DNA from: Atlantibacter subterraneus
Lineage (GTDB): Bacteria > Pseudomonadota > Gammaproteobacteria > Enterobacterales > Enterobacteriaceae
Direction: 5' to 3'
Assembly (NCBI RefSeq): GCF_007570865.1
Contig: NZ_VLPS01000003.1
Location: 434,001-498,000 of the forward strand
DNA length: 64,000 nucleotides
The position numbers and the translations under genes are program-made. Below, in pieces: positions 48,771 through 59,312 of the stretch. Each line of letters begins with the position of its first letter. Within the stretch, counting starts at the first letter, position 1. The notes beneath the pieces were generated by a model. It had not been told where the DNA came from and did no database searches. It worked only from the letters and a program-made list of their open reading frames with translations.

Positions 48771-51068
48771 ATGAAATGGCTTTGTTCTGTAGGGATGGCA
48801 GTCAGCCTCGCGCTGCAACCTGCTTATGCGTCATCGACCTTTGGTGAACACCCGCTGACCCCCGAGGCGCGGGATGCGTTTGTCACCGATCTGCTCAAAC
48901 AAATGACCGTGGATGAAAAGATCGGTCAGCTGCGGTTAATCAGCGTGGGGCCTGATAATCCCAAAGAAGCGATCCGCGACATGATCCAGCAAAGCCAGGT
49001 AGGTGCCATCTTTAACACCGTTACCCGCCAGGATATCCGCGCCATGCAGGATCAGGTGATGGAACTGAGCCGCCTGAAAATCCCGTTATTCTTCGCCTAC
49101 GACGTGCTGCACGGCCAGCGCACCGTGTTCCCGATAAGCCTCGGGCTGGCGTCCTCATTTAATCTTGAGGCGGTTAAAACCGTGGGCCGGATTTCCGCCT
49201 ATGAAGCGGCGGACGACGGGCTGAATATGACCTGGGCACCGATGGTGGATGTCTCGCGCGATCCGCGCTGGGGCCGCGTGTCGGAAGGCTTCGGGGAAGA
49301 TACCTATTTAACCTCCATCATGGGTAAAACCATGGTGGAAGCGATGCAGGGCAAAAGCCCGGCGGATCGCTACTCGGTGATGACCAGCGTCAAACACTTC
49401 GCCGCCTACGGCGCAGTGGAGGGTGGTAAAGAGTACAATACCGTGGATATGAGCCCGCAGCGTCTGTTCAACGACTACATGCCGCCGTACAAAGCGGCGC
49501 TCGATGCGGGCAGCGGTGGCGTGATGGTGGCGCTAAACTCGCTGAACGGCACCCCGGCCTCTTCGGACAGCTGGCTGCTGAAAGATCTGCTGCGCGATGA
49601 GTGGGGCTTTAAGGGTATCACCATCTCCGATCACGGGGCGATCAAAGAGCTGATCAAACACGGCACCGCGGCGGATCCAAAAGACGCGGTGCGCGTGGCG
49701 CTGAAGTCCGGCATCAACATGAGCATGAGCGACGAATACTACAGCAAGTATTTGCCGGAGCTGGTGAAAAGCGGCGACGTCACCATGGAAGAGCTGGACG
49801 ATGCGACCCGCCATGTGCTGAACGTCAAATACGATATGGGGCTGTTTAACGATCCGTACAGCCACTTAGGGCCGAAAGAAACCGACCCGCAGGACACCAA
49901 CGCTGAAAGCCGCCTGCACCGTCAGGAAGCGCGTGAAGTAGCCCGCGAAAGCATGGTACTGCTGAAAAACCGTCTTGATACGCTGCCGCTGAAAAAATCC
50001 GGCACGATTGCGCTGATCGGCCCGCTGGCGGACAGCCAGCGCGACGTGATGGGCAGCTGGTCGGCGGCGGGCGTGATAAAACAGTCCGTCACCCTGATGA
50101 GCGGTATCAAGAGCGCCGTAGGCGATAACGCCAAAATTCTTTATGCCAAAGGGGCCAACCTCACTAACGATAAAGGCATTATTGAGTTCCTGAATCAGTA
50201 CGAGCAGGGCGTCGCCGTTGATGAACGTACCCCCCAGGCGATGATTGACGAAGCCGTGGAGACCGCGAAGCAGGCCGACGTGGTGGTTCTGGCGGTGGGT
50301 GAGGCCCAGGGCATGGCCCATGAGGCCTCCAGCCGTACCGATCTGACGCTGCCGCAAAGCCAGCGCGACCTGATCGCGGCGATTAAAGCCACCGGCAAAC
50401 CGCTGGTGCTGGTGCTGATGAACGGGCGTCCGCTGGCGCTGGTGAAAGAAGACCAGCAGGCCGATGCGATTCTGGAAACCTGGTATGCGGGCACCGAAGG
50501 GGGCAACGCCATCGCCGATGTGCTGTTTGGCGACTACAACCCGTCGGGCAAACTGCCGATGTCTTTCCCGCGCTCGGTGGGGCAAATCCCGGTGTATTAC
50601 AGCCATCTGAACACGGGCCGTCCGTACAACCCGGAAAAACCGAACAAATACACCTCGCACTACTTCGATGAAGCTAATGGTCCGCTGTATCCGTTTGGTT
50701 ACGGTCTGAGCTACACCACCTTTAGCGTATCGGATGTGAAGCTCTCTTCGCCGACGATGGCGCAAAACGGCAGCGTGACCGCCAGCGTGGAGGTGACCAA
50801 CACCGGCAAACGCGAAGGTGCTACGGTGGTGCAGATGTATCTTCAGGACGTGACTGCGTCCCTGAGCCGCCCGGTGAAGGAGTTGAAAGGGTTTAACAAG
50901 GTCCACCTGAAACCGGGTGAAACCCAAACCGTCAGCTTCCCAATCGATGTCAATGCACTGAAGTTCTGGAACCAGAAGCTGCAGTACGTGGCCGAGCCGG
51001 GCAAATTCAACGTGTTTATTGGCCTGGATTCCGCCCGCGTGAAGCAGGGTGAGTTCGAACTGCAATAA
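48771..51068 (+). CDS. bglX: Periplasmic beta-glucosidase BglX (GH3)
   Basis: A 765-aa glycoside hydrolase family 3 enzyme, the same length as E. coli BglX. Signal peptide residues 1-20 are followed by the catalytic barrel with nucleophile Asp287 in SDHGAI, a GH3 C-terminal domain (EAQGMAHEASSR) and a fibronectin III-like domain at the end. It hydrolyses beta-glucosides in the periplasm. The frame is open from 48645, but the ATG at 48771 (MKWLCSVGMAVSLAL) is the secretory start. A terminator follows. Confidence 0.96.
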   Translation: MKWLCSVGMAVSLALQPAYASSTFGEHPLTPEARDAFVTDLLKQMTVDEKIGQLRLISVGPDNPKEAIRDMIQQSQVGAIFNTVTRQDIRAMQDQVMELSRLKIPLFFAYDVLHGQRTVFPISLGLASSFNLEAVKTVGRISAYEAADDGLNMTWAPMVDVSRDPRWGRVSEGFGEDTYLTSIMGKTMVEAMQGKSPADRYSVMTSVKHFAAYGAVEGGKEYNTVDMSPQRLFNDYMPPYKAALDAGSGGVMVALNSLNGTPASSDSWLLKDLLRDEWGFKGITISDHGAIKELIKHGTAADPKDAVRVALKSGINMSMSDEYYSKYLPELVKSGDVTMEELDDATRHVLNVKYDMGLFNDPYSHLGPKETDPQDTNAESRLHRQEAREVARESMVLLKNRLDTLPLKKSGTIALIGPLADSQRDVMGSWSAAGVIKQSVTLMSGIKSAVGDNAKILYAKGANLTNDKGIIEFLNQYEQGVAVDERTPQAMIDEAVETAKQADVVVLAVGEAQGMAHEASSRTDLTLPQSQRDLIAAIKATGKPLVLVLMNGRPLALVKEDQQADAILETWYAGTEGGNAIADVLFGDYNPSGKLPMSFPRSVGQIPVYYSHLNTGRPYNPEKPNKYTSHYFDEANGPLYPFGYGLSYTTFSVSDVKLSSPTMAQNGSVTASVEVTNTGKREGATVVQMYLQDVTASLSRPVKELKGFNKVHLKPGETQTVSFPIDVNALKFWNQKLQYVAEPGKFNVFIGLDSARVKQGEFELQ

Positions 51069-51084
51069 TTTTTCATCACGTAAC

Positions 51085-51108
51085 AGGCCGGGCAACCGGC
51101 CTTTTTTA
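51085..51108 (+). terminator. Rho-independent terminator after bglX
   Basis: AGGCCGG and CCGGCCT form a 7-bp stem (51085-51091 with 51096-51102) around GCAA, followed by TTTTT. It lies 16 nt past the bglX stop. Confidence 0.9.
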
Positions 51109-51164
51109 TTTCCGTCGCGCTCGGGTTAATCCTCCATCCATAATGCGCAGCGCCTGATTCTCAA

Positions 51165-51171
51165 CTACGCT
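51165..51171 (+). promoter_or_regulatory. Possible RpoS-type -10 element of osmF operon
   Basis: CTACGCT resembles the sigma-S extended -10 (CTAYACT) and lies 41 nt before the osmF start. E. coli osmF-yehYXW is RpoS-dependent and osmotically induced. One short motif is weak evidence by itself. Confidence 0.4.
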
Positions 51172-51212
51172 TTTCCCTTGAACCCCGCGTTTGGGTGTGA
51201 TGAGGAAAATCA

Positions 51213-52121
51213 ATGAAAACGAAAATCTGGAGTGCGGCAGGCTTACTTTTATTGGCGACAGGGGCTCAGGCGGCGGACCCGGTAAAAGTCGGTTCGAAAA
51301 TCGACACCGAAGGCGCGCTGTTGGGCAATATTATTATTCAGGTGCTGGAAAGCCACGGTGTCAAAACCGTGAATAAAGTGCAGCTCGGCACCACGCCGGT
51401 GGTGCGCGCCGCCATTACCTCCGGCGAGCTGGACATCTACCCGGAATACACCGGTAACGGCGCGTTTTTCTTCAAAGATGAAAACGACCCGGCATGGAAA
51501 AACGCCAAAGCGGGCTACGAGAAAGTCAAAAAGCTCGATGCAGAGCAAAATAAACTCATCTGGCTGGCCCCCGCTTCGGCGAACAATACCTGGACTATCG
51601 CCGTGCGTAAGGATCTGGCTGAAAAGAACAAACTCACCTCGCTGGCGGATCTCAGCCGCTATCTGAAAGAAAAAGGCGAGTTCAAACTGGCGGCCTCAGC
51701 AGAGTTTATTGAGCGTCCGGACGCGCTGCCCGCTTTTGAAAAAGCCTATGATTTTAAACTCAACCAGCCGCAGCTGCTGTCGCTGGCCGGAGGCGATACT
51801 GCCGTGACGATCAAAGCCGCTGCGCAGCAAACTTCCGGCGTGAATGCCGCCATGGCCTACGGCACCGATGGCCCGGTTGCCGCGCTGGGCCTGCAAACCC
51901 TGTCCGATCCGAAAGGCGTACAGCCGGTGTATGCGCCTGCGCCGGTGGTGCGTGACGCCGTGCTGAAGGCCTATCCGCAGATGGGCGAGTGGCTCGACCC
52001 GGTATTCGCCTCGCTGGATGAGAAAACCCTTCAGCAGCTGAATGCTTCCATTGCCGTTGAAGGTCTGGACGCGAAAAAGGTCGCTGCCGATTATCTGAAG
52101 CAAAAAGGATTTGTGAAGTAA
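51213..52121 (+). CDS. osmF: Osmoprotectant-type binding protein OsmF (YehZ)
   Basis: A 302-aa periplasmic binding protein of the OpuAC/glycine-betaine class. The signal peptide is residues 1-20 (ending AQA) and the mature start is ADPVKVGSKIDTEGAL. It serves YehYXW, a low-affinity betaine-type importer induced by osmotic stress and stationary phase. It is first of four genes; yehY follows after 24 nt. Confidence 0.95.
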   Translation: MKTKIWSAAGLLLLATGAQAADPVKVGSKIDTEGALLGNIIIQVLESHGVKTVNKVQLGTTPVVRAAITSGELDIYPEYTGNGAFFFKDENDPAWKNAKAGYEKVKKLDAEQNKLIWLAPASANNTWTIAVRKDLAEKNKLTSLADLSRYLKEKGEFKLAASAEFIERPDALPAFEKAYDFKLNQPQLLSLAGGDTAVTIKAAAQQTSGVNAAMAYGTDGPVAALGLQTLSDPKGVQPVYAPAPVVRDAVLKAYPQMGEWLDPVFASLDEKTLQQLNASIAVEGLDAKKVAADYLKQKGFVK

Positions 52122-52145
52122 TCACGCCTGGAAAAGGGATGTCTT

Positions 52146-53309
52146 TTGACAATACGCTGTCATAACCGGGTGATGCTGCTGCTGGCCATCTTGCTGGCAG
52201 CAGCGCTCCTGCTGCCGTTTATAAACTACGCGCCTAACCGTCTGGTTTCAGGCTCGCCGATGAGCGTGTCGGCGCTCTCCCCGCTGACGCTGTATGGGCT
52301 GCTCGCCGCTGCGCTGCTGCTGGTTATCCTGTCATTGTTACCCGGACGCGCCGCGCTGGTTGCCGGCCTGGTCAGCGCGGAAGGGCTGTTTATCGCGCTG
52401 TTGTTGCTGGTGGGCTATGCCGCCACCCATCTGGCCCAGCAGGGCAGTCCGCTGGCGCGCACCTCGCCAGGTAGCGGAGCCTGGCTGATGGCGGCGCTGG
52501 CGCTGCTGTTGATGAGCGATACCATCAGCCGCCTGACCCGGAAGCCGCTGTGGCGCTGGCTGCTGCTGGCGCAGCTGTGGATTGTGCCGCTCTGGCTGCT
52601 GCTGACCGGCTACTTCAACGATATCTCGCTGCTTAAAGAGTATGCCAACCGCCAGGACGTGTTTAACGACGCGTTCAGCCAGCATCTGACGCTGCTGCTG
52701 GCGACGCTCGGCATCGCCCTGGCCATCGGTATCCCGCTGGGCTTGCTGTGCCACCGGTACGCCCGTTCGCAGCCTGCGGTATTTTCCGTGCTTAACGTCA
52801 TTCAAACCGTACCGTCGATTGCCCTGTTCGGGTTGCTGATCGCGCCGCTTGCCGCGCTGGCGGCGCTGTTCCCCTGGCTGGGGCGATTAGGCGTTTCCGG
52901 CATCGGGATGGCACCGGCGCTGATCGCGCTGGTGCTTTACGCGCTGTTGCCGCTGGTGCGCGGCGTGGTGGCGGGCCTCGGCCAGGTGCCGGAAAACGTG
53001 CTGGAAAGCGCGCGTGGCATGGGCATGACCGATCGCCAGCGCTTCTTCAAAGCTGAAGTGCCGCTGGCGCTGCCGGTGCTGTTACGCAGCCTGAAGGTGG
53101 TGGCGGTGCAGACCGTCGGCATGGCGGTGATCGCCGCGCTAATTGGCGCAGGCGGCTTCGGCGCGCTGGTGTTTCAGGGGCTGTTAAGCAGCGCGCTGGA
53201 CCTGGTGCTGCTGGGCGTAATACCGGTGATCGCCATGGCGGTAGCGGTAGATGGACTGTTTAACCTGCTGATTGCAGCGCTGGAGGCGCAACGACATGAT
53301 CGAATTTGA
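52146..53309 (+). CDS. yehY: ABC importer permease YehY (TTG start)
   Basis: A 387-aa permease with an extra N-terminal set of about five helices before the BPD_transp_1 core ([19 protein letters not shown] onward). The EAA loop is [26 protein letters not shown]. The TTG at 52146 is chosen because its product ([15 protein letters not shown]) aligns with the E. coli start; the next ATG is at 52173. The 3' end overlaps yehX by 14 nt. Confidence 0.9.
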   Translation: MTIRCHNRVMLLLAILLAAALLLPFINYAPNRLVSGSPMSVSALSPLTLYGLLAAALLLVILSLLPGRAALVAGLVSAEGLFIALLLLVGYAATHLAQQGSPLARTSPGSGAWLMAALALLLMSDTISRLTRKPLWRWLLLAQLWIVPLWLLLTGYFNDISLLKEYANRQDVFNDAFSQHLTLLLATLGIALAIGIPLGLLCHRYARSQPAVFSVLNVIQTVPSIALFGLLIAPLAALAALFPWLGRLGVSGIGMAPALIALVLYALLPLVRGVVAGLGQVPENVLESARGMGMTDRQRFFKAEVPLALPVLLRSLKVVAVQTVGMAVIAALIGAGGFGALVFQGLLSSALDLVLLGVIPVIAMAVAVDGLFNLLIAALEAQRHDRI

Positions 53310-54237
53310 TGGCGTGACCAAATATTACCAGGGACGCGCTGCGGTAGAAGATCTCAATCTGAACTTCCGCAAGGGCGCGTTTTCGGTATTGATCGGCACC
53401 TCCGGCTCCGGTAAATCCACCACCTTAAAGATGATCAACCGGCTGGTGGAGCATGACGAAGGGCGCATTCGCTTTGCCGGAGAAGAGATCCGCAACTTTT
53501 CGCCGCAGGATTTACGGCGGCGTATGGGCTACGCCATCCAGTCTATCGGGCTGTTCCCGCACTGGGACGTGGCGCAAAACATCGCCACCGTTCCGCAACT
53601 GCTGAAGTGGCCGAAGGCGCGGATTAACCAGCGGGTGGATGAACTGCTGGCGCTGCTTGGCCTGGACCCGGCGCAGTTTCGCCGCCGCTATCCGCATCAG
53701 CTTTCCGGCGGCCAGCAGCAGCGGGTCGGCGTGGCGCGGGCGCTGGCGGCGGACCCGGAAGTGCTGCTGATGGATGAACCCTTTGGCGCGCTCGATCCGG
53801 TAACCCGCGAGGCGTTGCAGCAGGAGATGATGCGCATTCATCAACTCCAGGGGCGCACCATTGTTCTGGTCACCCACGATGTGGATGAGGCGCTGCGTCT
53901 CGCGGATCATCTGGTGGTGATGGACGGCGGCAAAGTGGTGCAGCAGGGCGCGCCGCTGGCCCTGCTCAGCCAGCCGGAAAACGCGTTTGTGCGCGATTTC
54001 TTTGGCCGCAGCGAGCTGGGCGTGCGGCTGCTGTCGATGCGCCAGGTGAAAGATTACCTCACGGTGGGGCATTGCGAAGGCGTGCCGGTTAGCCGCGATA
54101 CCACGCTGCGTGAGGCGCTGTCGCTGTTCGTGGAGCGGCGCTGCGACGAACTGCCGGTGGTGGATGAACAGGGCAACCCGTGCGGTGTGATCCGCTTTGA
54201 TACTCTGCTGGAGGGCGACCGTGCGTCTGCTTCGTGA
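53296..54237 (+). CDS. yehX: ABC importer ATPase YehX
   Basis: A 313-aa ATPase of the ProV/OpuCA type. Walker [10 protein letters not shown] lies at about residues 36-44, signature [15 protein letters not shown], and Walker [14 protein letters not shown]-terminal CBS-domain-like segment ([21 protein letters not shown]) may sense ionic strength. The ATG at 53296 has GGAGG upstream inside yehY; the open frame begins earlier. It overlaps yehW by 17 nt. Confidence 0.94.
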   Translation: MIEFDGVTKYYQGRAAVEDLNLNFRKGAFSVLIGTSGSGKSTTLKMINRLVEHDEGRIRFAGEEIRNFSPQDLRRRMGYAIQSIGLFPHWDVAQNIATVPQLLKWPKARINQRVDELLALLGLDPAQFRRRYPHQLSGGQQQRVGVARALAADPEVLLMDEPFGALDPVTREALQQEMMRIHQLQGRTIVLVTHDVDEALRLADHLVVMDGGKVVQQGAPLALLSQPENAFVRDFFGRSELGVRLLSMRQVKDYLTVGHCEGVPVSRDTTLREALSLFVERRCDELPVVDEQGNPCGVIRFDTLLEGDRASAS

Positions 54238-54952
54238 TCCTCTGCTGTGGCTGATCCTGCTTTATGGTGCGCTGCTGGTGGGCCTGCCTTATAGCGCGGG
54301 ATTGTTTAGCTGGTTATTTCCGCAGCTGCCGCGCCCGCTGTATCAGCAGGAGAGTTTCTGGGCGTTGACCGTGGCGCATTTTTATCTGGTGGGCGTTTCG
54401 AGCCTGGTCGCTATCGTCCTCGGCATCGGGTTAGGAATTGTGGTGACGCGCCCGTTTGGCCTGGAATTCCGCGCGCTGGTAGAAACCATCGCGGCGGTGG
54501 GCCAGACGTTTCCCCCGGTGGCGGTGCTGGCGGTGGCGGTACCGGCGATCGGCTTCGGCAAAGAGCCAGCGATTATCGCACTGATTTTATACGGCTGGCT
54601 GCCGGTGTTGCAGGGCACGTTGGCGGGTATTGGCGCGGTGCCGGGCAGCGTTAAAGAGGTGGCACGCGGCGTGGGGATGAGCGGCTGGCAGACCTTATGG
54701 AAAGTGGAGATGCCGCTGGCCGCGCCGGTGATCCTCGCGGGCGTGCGCACTTCGGTGATTATCAATATTGGCACGGCGGCTATCGCTTCGACGGTGGGCG
54801 CGAATACCCTCGGCACGCCGGTGATTATCGGCCTGAGCGGCTTTAACACCGCGTATGTGATTCAGGGGGCGATTCTGGTGGCGCTGGCGGCGATTATCGT
54901 CGACCGCGCCTTCGAGCGTTTACAGCAGATTATGACCCGGCATGCAGGATAA
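54221..54952 (+). CDS. yehW: ABC importer permease YehW (GTG start)
   Basis: A 243-aa permease of the ProW/OpuCB type with an EAA loop ([26 protein letters not shown]). The GTG at 54221 is preceded by GGAGG and gives exactly the E. coli length; the longer frame from 54197 is not used. It ends the osmF-yehY-yehX-yehW operon. Its last 23 nt overlap the converging small gene yohO. Confidence 0.92.
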   Translation: MRLLRDPLLWLILLYGALLVGLPYSAGLFSWLFPQLPRPLYQQESFWALTVAHFYLVGVSSLVAIVLGIGLGIVVTRPFGLEFRALVETIAAVGQTFPPVAVLAVAVPAIGFGKEPAIIALILYGWLPVLQGTLAGIGAVPGSVKEVARGVGMSGWQTLWKVEMPLAAPVILAGVRTSVIINIGTAAIASTVGANTLGTPVIIGLSGFNTAYVIQGAILVALAAIIVDRAFERLQQIMTRHAG

Positions 54953-55040
54953 CAGTGTAGCCCGCCAGCATCACGCCGCCGATCCCGCCAATCGCCATCA
55001 GTAACATGCCGGTGACGATCGCTATTCTGGTTAATTTCAT
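54930..55040 (-). CDS. yohO: 36-residue membrane microprotein YohO
   Basis: A minus-strand gene encoding 36 aa, [19 protein letters not shown] at the start and [10 protein letters not shown] at the end. It is one hydrophobic helix and clearly homologous to the 35-aa E. coli YohO. AGGAG lies 6 nt upstream of the ATG. It overlaps the 3' end of yehW antisense by 23 nt. The function is unknown; E. coli YohO was found among small membrane proteins. Confidence 0.9.
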   Translation of the reverse strand: MKLTRIAIVTGMLLMAIGGIGGVMLAGYTVILHAGS

Positions 55041-55117
55041 GGACTGCTCCTTGGGTTAACCCGACGATTATACCCGTCTGCGCTCAGGTTGCACCTTTGT
55101 TATTTTTGTTACGTCGT

Positions 55118-55861
55118 TTACAGCGCTTCCGGCGCGTTTAAATCGATGATGGCCCGGCCTTCCGTGCGCCACTGCGCCAGTTGGGTTCGCTGTTGAGAGG
55201 TGGGGTTATCGCCGCACCACACCAGCAGCGTCTGGCCCTCGAAAATTTCCGGGCGCAGCTGCGCCACCGGATGCGCCAGAATACTCACACGCCAGCCTCG
55301 TTGAGTGGCGCTCCAGCCCGCCAGCCACAGGCGCGTGGTGTCGGTAATATTCCAGCCGATTACCAGCGCGTCTTTGCCGCTTTTTTTGCGCGCCGACGAC
55401 AGGCACAGGGCGATGTAGTTGATCAGCACGCCGTCAAGGATGCTCAGGAGTGTGGCGAGGGCGGCCTGCTGGCTTTGCAGGCGATGGCGAAGGGGAATAA
55501 ACAGCTTGTCGACCAGGGTTTGAGCGGGGTAGTCGCGGCCAGTTTCACTGACCCAGTTACGTACCCGGTTAATATTCCCGGCGCGCAGCAGGCGCAATAG
55601 CGTTTCCTGCATTTGATACCACTGGGAACCCGGGTCCTGCGCGTCCGTCAGCAGCAGCGATTTAACCTTGCTGACCTGAACGCCGTTATCGATCCACTGT
55701 TTGATCTCGCGGATCCGGTCGATATCAGATTCGTTGAATAAGCGGTGCCCGCCATCGGTGCGTTGCGGCTTAACCAGCCCGTATCGCCGCTGCCATGCCC
55801 TGAGTGTGACAGGGTTAATATCACACAACTCCGCCACCTCACCGATGGTGTAAAGCGCCAT
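55118..55861 (-). CDS. mlrA: MerR-type regulator MlrA
   Basis: A 247-aa MerR-family regulator. The N-terminal winged helix-turn-helix is YTIGEVAELCDINPVTLRAW (residues 4-23) with QRRYGLVKPQRTDGGHRLF after it. The C-terminal domain is B12-binding-like without an obvious cobalamin motif. In E. coli MlrA activates csgD for curli and biofilm under c-di-GMP control. The ATG at 55861 has GAGGG upstream; the longer frame (to 55978) includes the metG terminator and is rejected. Confidence 0.95.
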   Translation of the reverse strand: MALYTIGEVAELCDINPVTLRAWQRRYGLVKPQRTDGGHRLFNESDIDRIREIKQWIDNGVQVSKVKSLLLTDAQDPGSQWYQMQETLLRLLRAGNINRVRNWVSETGRDYPAQTLVDKLFIPLRHRLQSQQAALATLLSILDGVLINYIALCLSSARKKSGKDALVIGWNITDTTRLWLAGWSATQRGWRVSILAHPVAQLRPEIFEGQTLLVWCGDNPTSQQRTQLAQWRTEGRAIIDLNAPEAL

Positions 55862-55976
55862 ACCACCCTCACTATGCGCGTAAAAATCCCCACTTAACTG
55901 TAGTCGGTAGCAGGCTAACCAGGCAAAATGTATTGTGTATTTTTGCACAGATACTCGGCGGTCGGATTGCCAGATC

Positions 55977-56008
55977 AAAAAAAAAATGCCCTCGCGAGGA
56001 GGGCATCA
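55977..56008 (-). terminator. Rho-independent terminator after metG
   Basis: ATGCCCTC and GAGGGCAT form an 8-bp stem with a short loop. On the minus strand it is followed by ten T residues. It starts a few nt past the metG stop. Confidence 0.93.
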
Positions 56009-56011
56009 TGA

Positions 56012-58042
56012 TTATTTGACCTGTTGGCCGGGCTTAGCGCCGTCGTCAGGGCTTAACAGGAAGATATCTTTCCCGCCAGGGCCTGCCGCCATCACCATGC
56101 CTTCAGAAACGCCAAAGCGCATTTTGCGCGGTGCCAGGTTGGCGACCATCACCGTCAGACGGCCAATCAGCACCTGCGGATCCGGATACGCGGAGCGGAT
56201 GCCGGAGAACACGTTGCGTTTCTCGCCGTCCAGATCCAGCGTCAGGCGCAGCAGCTTGTCGGAGCCTTCAACGAACTCCGCGTTTTCAATCAGCGCCACG
56301 CGCAGATCGACTTTGGCGAAATCATCGAAGCTGATGGTTTCATGAATCGGATTATCCGCCAGTTCGCCGGTTGCCGGCGCGGCTGCCGCTTTCACTTCCT
56401 CTTTCGATGCTTCAACCAGCGCGTCAACCTGTTTCATCTCGATGCGGTTGTACAGCGCTTTAAAGGTATTCACTTTATGGCCGAGCAGCGGCTGCTGGAT
56501 AGCGTCCCAGGTCAGCTCGGTGTTCAGGAAGGCTTCGGCGCGTTCGCTCAACTGCGGCAGCACCGGCTTCAGCCAGGTCATCAGCACGCGGAACAGGTTG
56601 ATGCCCATTGAGCAGATCGCCTGCAGGTCGGCATCGCGGCCTTCCTGTTTCGCCACCACCCACGGAGCCTGCTCGTCAACATAGCGGTTGGCCACGTCGG
56701 CCATCGCCATGATTTCGCGGACGGCTTTACCGAACTCACGGCTTTCCCACGCTTCGCCGATGCTTTGGGCCGCGTCGGTAAAGGTCTTGTACAGCGCCGG
56801 ATCGGCCAGCTCTGCCGCCAGCATGCCGTCGAAGCGTTTGGCGATAAAGCCCGCGTTGCGGGACGCCAGGTTGACCACTTTGTTGACGATGTCGGCATTT
56901 ACACGCTGGACGAAATCTTCCAGGTTGAGGTCGATATCATCAATGCGTGAGGAGAGCTTGGCGGTGTAGTAATAGCGCAGGCTGTCGGCGTCGAAATGGT
57001 TCAGCCAGGTGCTGGCTTTGATAAAGGTGCCGCGCGATTTAGACATCTTCGCGCCGTTCACCGTCACATATCCGTGGACGAACAGATTGGTCGGCTTGCG
57101 GTAGCCGCTGCCTTCCAGCATCGCCGGCCAGAACAGGCTGTGGAAGTAAACGATGTCTTTACCGATGAAATGATACAGCTCGGCGTCAGAGTCTTTTTTC
57201 CACCAGTCGTCAAAGTTGAGATCGCCACGCTTGTCGCACAGGTTTTTGAACGAGCCCATGTAGCCGATCGGCGCATCCAGCCAGACGTAAAAGTATTTGC
57301 CCGGCGCGTTGGGGATCTCAAAGCCGAAGTACGGCGCATCGCGAGAAATATCCCACTGTTGCAGGCCGGATTCGAACCACTCCTGCATTTTGTTCGCCAC
57401 CTGCTCCTGCAACGCGCCGCTGCGGGTCCACGCCTGTAGCATTTCGCTGAACGACGGCAGGTCGAAGAAGAAGTGTTCGGATTCACGCATCACCGGCGTC
57501 GCGCCGGAAACCACTGACTTCGGCTCGATCAGCTCGGTCGGGCTGTAGGTCGCGCCGCACACTTCGCAGTTATCGCCGTATTGATCCGGGGATTTGCATT
57601 TCGGGCAGGTGCCTTTGACGAAACGGTCCGGCAGGAACATGCCTTTTTCCGGGTCGTACAGCTGCGAAATGGTGCGGTTCTTGATGAAGCCGTTCTCTTT
57701 CAGACGGGTATAGATAAGCTCCGACAGCTCGCGGTTTTCGTCGCTGTGCGTGGAGTGATAGTTATCGTAGCTGATGTTAAAGCCAGCAAAATCGGTCTGA
57801 TGCTCCTGACTCATCTCGCCAATCATCTGCTCCGGCGTGATGCCAAGCTGTTGCGCTTTCAGCATAATCGGCGTGCCGTGGGCATCGTCGGCGCAGATGA
57901 AGTTGACGTTGTGGCCGCGCATTCGCTGGTAACGAACCCAGACATCAGCCTGGATATGCTCCAGCATGTGGCCGAGGTGGATCGAGCCGTTCGCGTAGGG
58001 AAGGGCACAGGTTACCAGTATTTTTTTCGCGACTTGAGTCAT
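56012..58042 (-). CDS. metG: Methionyl-tRNA synthetase MetG
   Basis: A 676-aa class I aminoacyl-tRNA synthetase. HLGH (residues 22-25) is the HIGH motif and KMSKS lies at 332-336. The zinc knuckle has CPKC and CEVC pairs. A C-terminal tRNA-binding (Trbp111-like) dimerisation domain follows a flexible linker. The open frame extends 95 codons upstream, but the ATG at 58042 ([19 protein letters not shown]) is the family start. It is divergent from mrp across 155 bp. Confidence 0.98.
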   Translation of the reverse strand: MTQVAKKILVTCALPYANGSIHLGHMLEHIQADVWVRYQRMRGHNVNFICADDAHGTPIMLKAQQLGITPEQMIGEMSQEHQTDFAGFNISYDNYHSTHSDENRELSELIYTRLKENGFIKNRTISQLYDPEKGMFLPDRFVKGTCPKCKSPDQYGDNCEVCGATYSPTELIEPKSVVSGATPVMRESEHFFFDLPSFSEMLQAWTRSGALQEQVANKMQEWFESGLQQWDISRDAPYFGFEIPNAPGKYFYVWLDAPIGYMGSFKNLCDKRGDLNFDDWWKKDSDAELYHFIGKDIVYFHSLFWPAMLEGSGYRKPTNLFVHGYVTVNGAKMSKSRGTFIKASTWLNHFDADSLRYYYTAKLSSRIDDIDLNLEDFVQRVNADIVNKVVNLASRNAGFIAKRFDGMLAAELADPALYKTFTDAAQSIGEAWESREFGKAVREIMAMADVANRYVDEQAPWVVAKQEGRDADLQAICSMGINLFRVLMTWLKPVLPQLSERAEAFLNTELTWDAIQQPLLGHKVNTFKALYNRIEMKQVDALVEASKEEVKAAAAPATGELADNPIHETISFDDFAKVDLRVALIENAEFVEGSDKLLRLTLDLDGEKRNVFSGIRSAYPDPQVLIGRLTVMVANLAPRKMRFGVSEGMVMAAGPGGKDIFLLSPDDGAKPGQQVK

Positions 58043-58197
58043 AGTGAGAATTACTTCTTCCAGGTAAAAAGGGGGTTCGATATTACCAAATGGGTACTTA
58101 TTTGGTAACCCAAAAGCGAAGGCTGGGGGAATTATTCCCTTTTTGGTATGCTTAACGCTTCGAACCCTTATCAAAACACAATTACAAAGGAGTCGGG

Positions 58198-59307
58198 ATG
58201 AGTCCTCAATCCCAGGCCAAATCTCCGGAAGCTTTGCGAGCCATCGTTGCCGGGACACTGGCGAATTTCCAGCACCCCACCCTGAAACATAACCTGACCG
58301 CCCTGAAGGCGCTGCATCATGTGGCATGGATGGACGATGTTATCCATATCGAGCTGCAAATGCCGTTCGCCTGGCAGAGCGCGTTCGAGGAGCTGAAAGA
58401 GAGCGCCAGCGCGGATCTGCTACGCCTTACCGGCGCGAAAGCCATCGACTGGAAACTGACTCACCAGATCGCCACCCTGAAGCGTGTGAAAAACCAGGCG
58501 GGCATCAACGGCGTGAAAAACATCATTGCCGTCAGTTCCGGCAAGGGCGGGGTGGGTAAATCCTCTACCTCGGTCAACCTGGCGCTGGCGCTGGCCGCCG
58601 AAGGGGCGAAAGTGGGCATTCTGGATGCCGACATCTACGGCCCGTCAATCCCGACCATGTTGGGCACTGAACATGAGCGCCCGACCTCCCCGGACGGCAC
58701 CCATATGGCACCGATTGTCGCTTACGGACTGGCCAGCAACTCTATCGGCTATCTGGTTACCGACGATAACGCCATGGTGTGGCGCGGCCCGATGGCCAGT
58801 AAAGCGCTGATGCAAATGCTGTCTGAAACCTTATGGCCGGAGCTGGATTATCTGGTGCTGGATATGCCGCCGGGCACCGGTGACATCCAGCTGACGCTGG
58901 CGCAGAACGTGCCGGTAACCGGCGCAGTGGTCGTCACCACGCCGCAGGATATCGCGCTGATCGACGCCAAAAAGGGCATCGTGATGTTCGAGAAAGTGGA
59001 CGTGCCGGTGCTGGGCATCGTGGAAAACATGAGCATGCACGTGTGCAGCCAGTGCGGCCACCACGAGCCGATTTTCGGCACCGGCGGCGCGGAGAAACTG
59101 GCGGCGCAGTACAACACTTCGCTGCTCGGCCAGCTGCCGCTGCATATCACGCTACGCGAAGATCTCGATCGCGGTCAGCCGACGGTGGTGAGCCGCCCGG
59201 ACAGCGAATTCACCCAGATTTACCGCCAGCTGGCAGGACGCGTTGCGGCGCAGCTCTACTGGCAGGGCGAAGTGATCCCGAGCGAAATCTCGTTCCGCGC
59301 GGTGTAA
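58198..59307 (+). CDS. mrp: Iron-sulfur cluster carrier ATPase Mrp (ApbC)
   Basis: A 369-aa P-loop NTPase of the Mrp/NBP35 family. An N-terminal MIP18-like domain is followed by a deviant Walker A (GKGGVGKSS, Lys121) and a CxxC pair (Cys283, Cys286, CSQCGHH) that holds a bridging 4Fe-4S cluster. It delivers Fe-S clusters to apo-proteins. Length equals that of E. coli Mrp. It is divergent from metG, and a terminator follows. Confidence 0.96.
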   Translation: MSPQSQAKSPEALRAIVAGTLANFQHPTLKHNLTALKALHHVAWMDDVIHIELQMPFAWQSAFEELKESASADLLRLTGAKAIDWKLTHQIATLKRVKNQAGINGVKNIIAVSSGKGGVGKSSTSVNLALALAAEGAKVGILDADIYGPSIPTMLGTEHERPTSPDGTHMAPIVAYGLASNSIGYLVTDDNAMVWRGPMASKALMQMLSETLWPELDYLVLDMPPGTGDIQLTLAQNVPVTGAVVVTTPQDIALIDAKKGIVMFEKVDVPVLGIVENMSMHVCSQCGHHEPIFGTGGAEKLAAQYNTSLLGQLPLHITLREDLDRGQPTVVSRPDSEFTQIYRQLAGRVAAQLYWQGEVIPSEISFRAV

Positions 59308-59312
59308 ATTCC

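Noticed and set aside
58043-58327. 95-codon upstream extension of metG
   Set aside because: It runs through the metG-mrp divergent promoter and into mrp. The family start at 58042 is clear.
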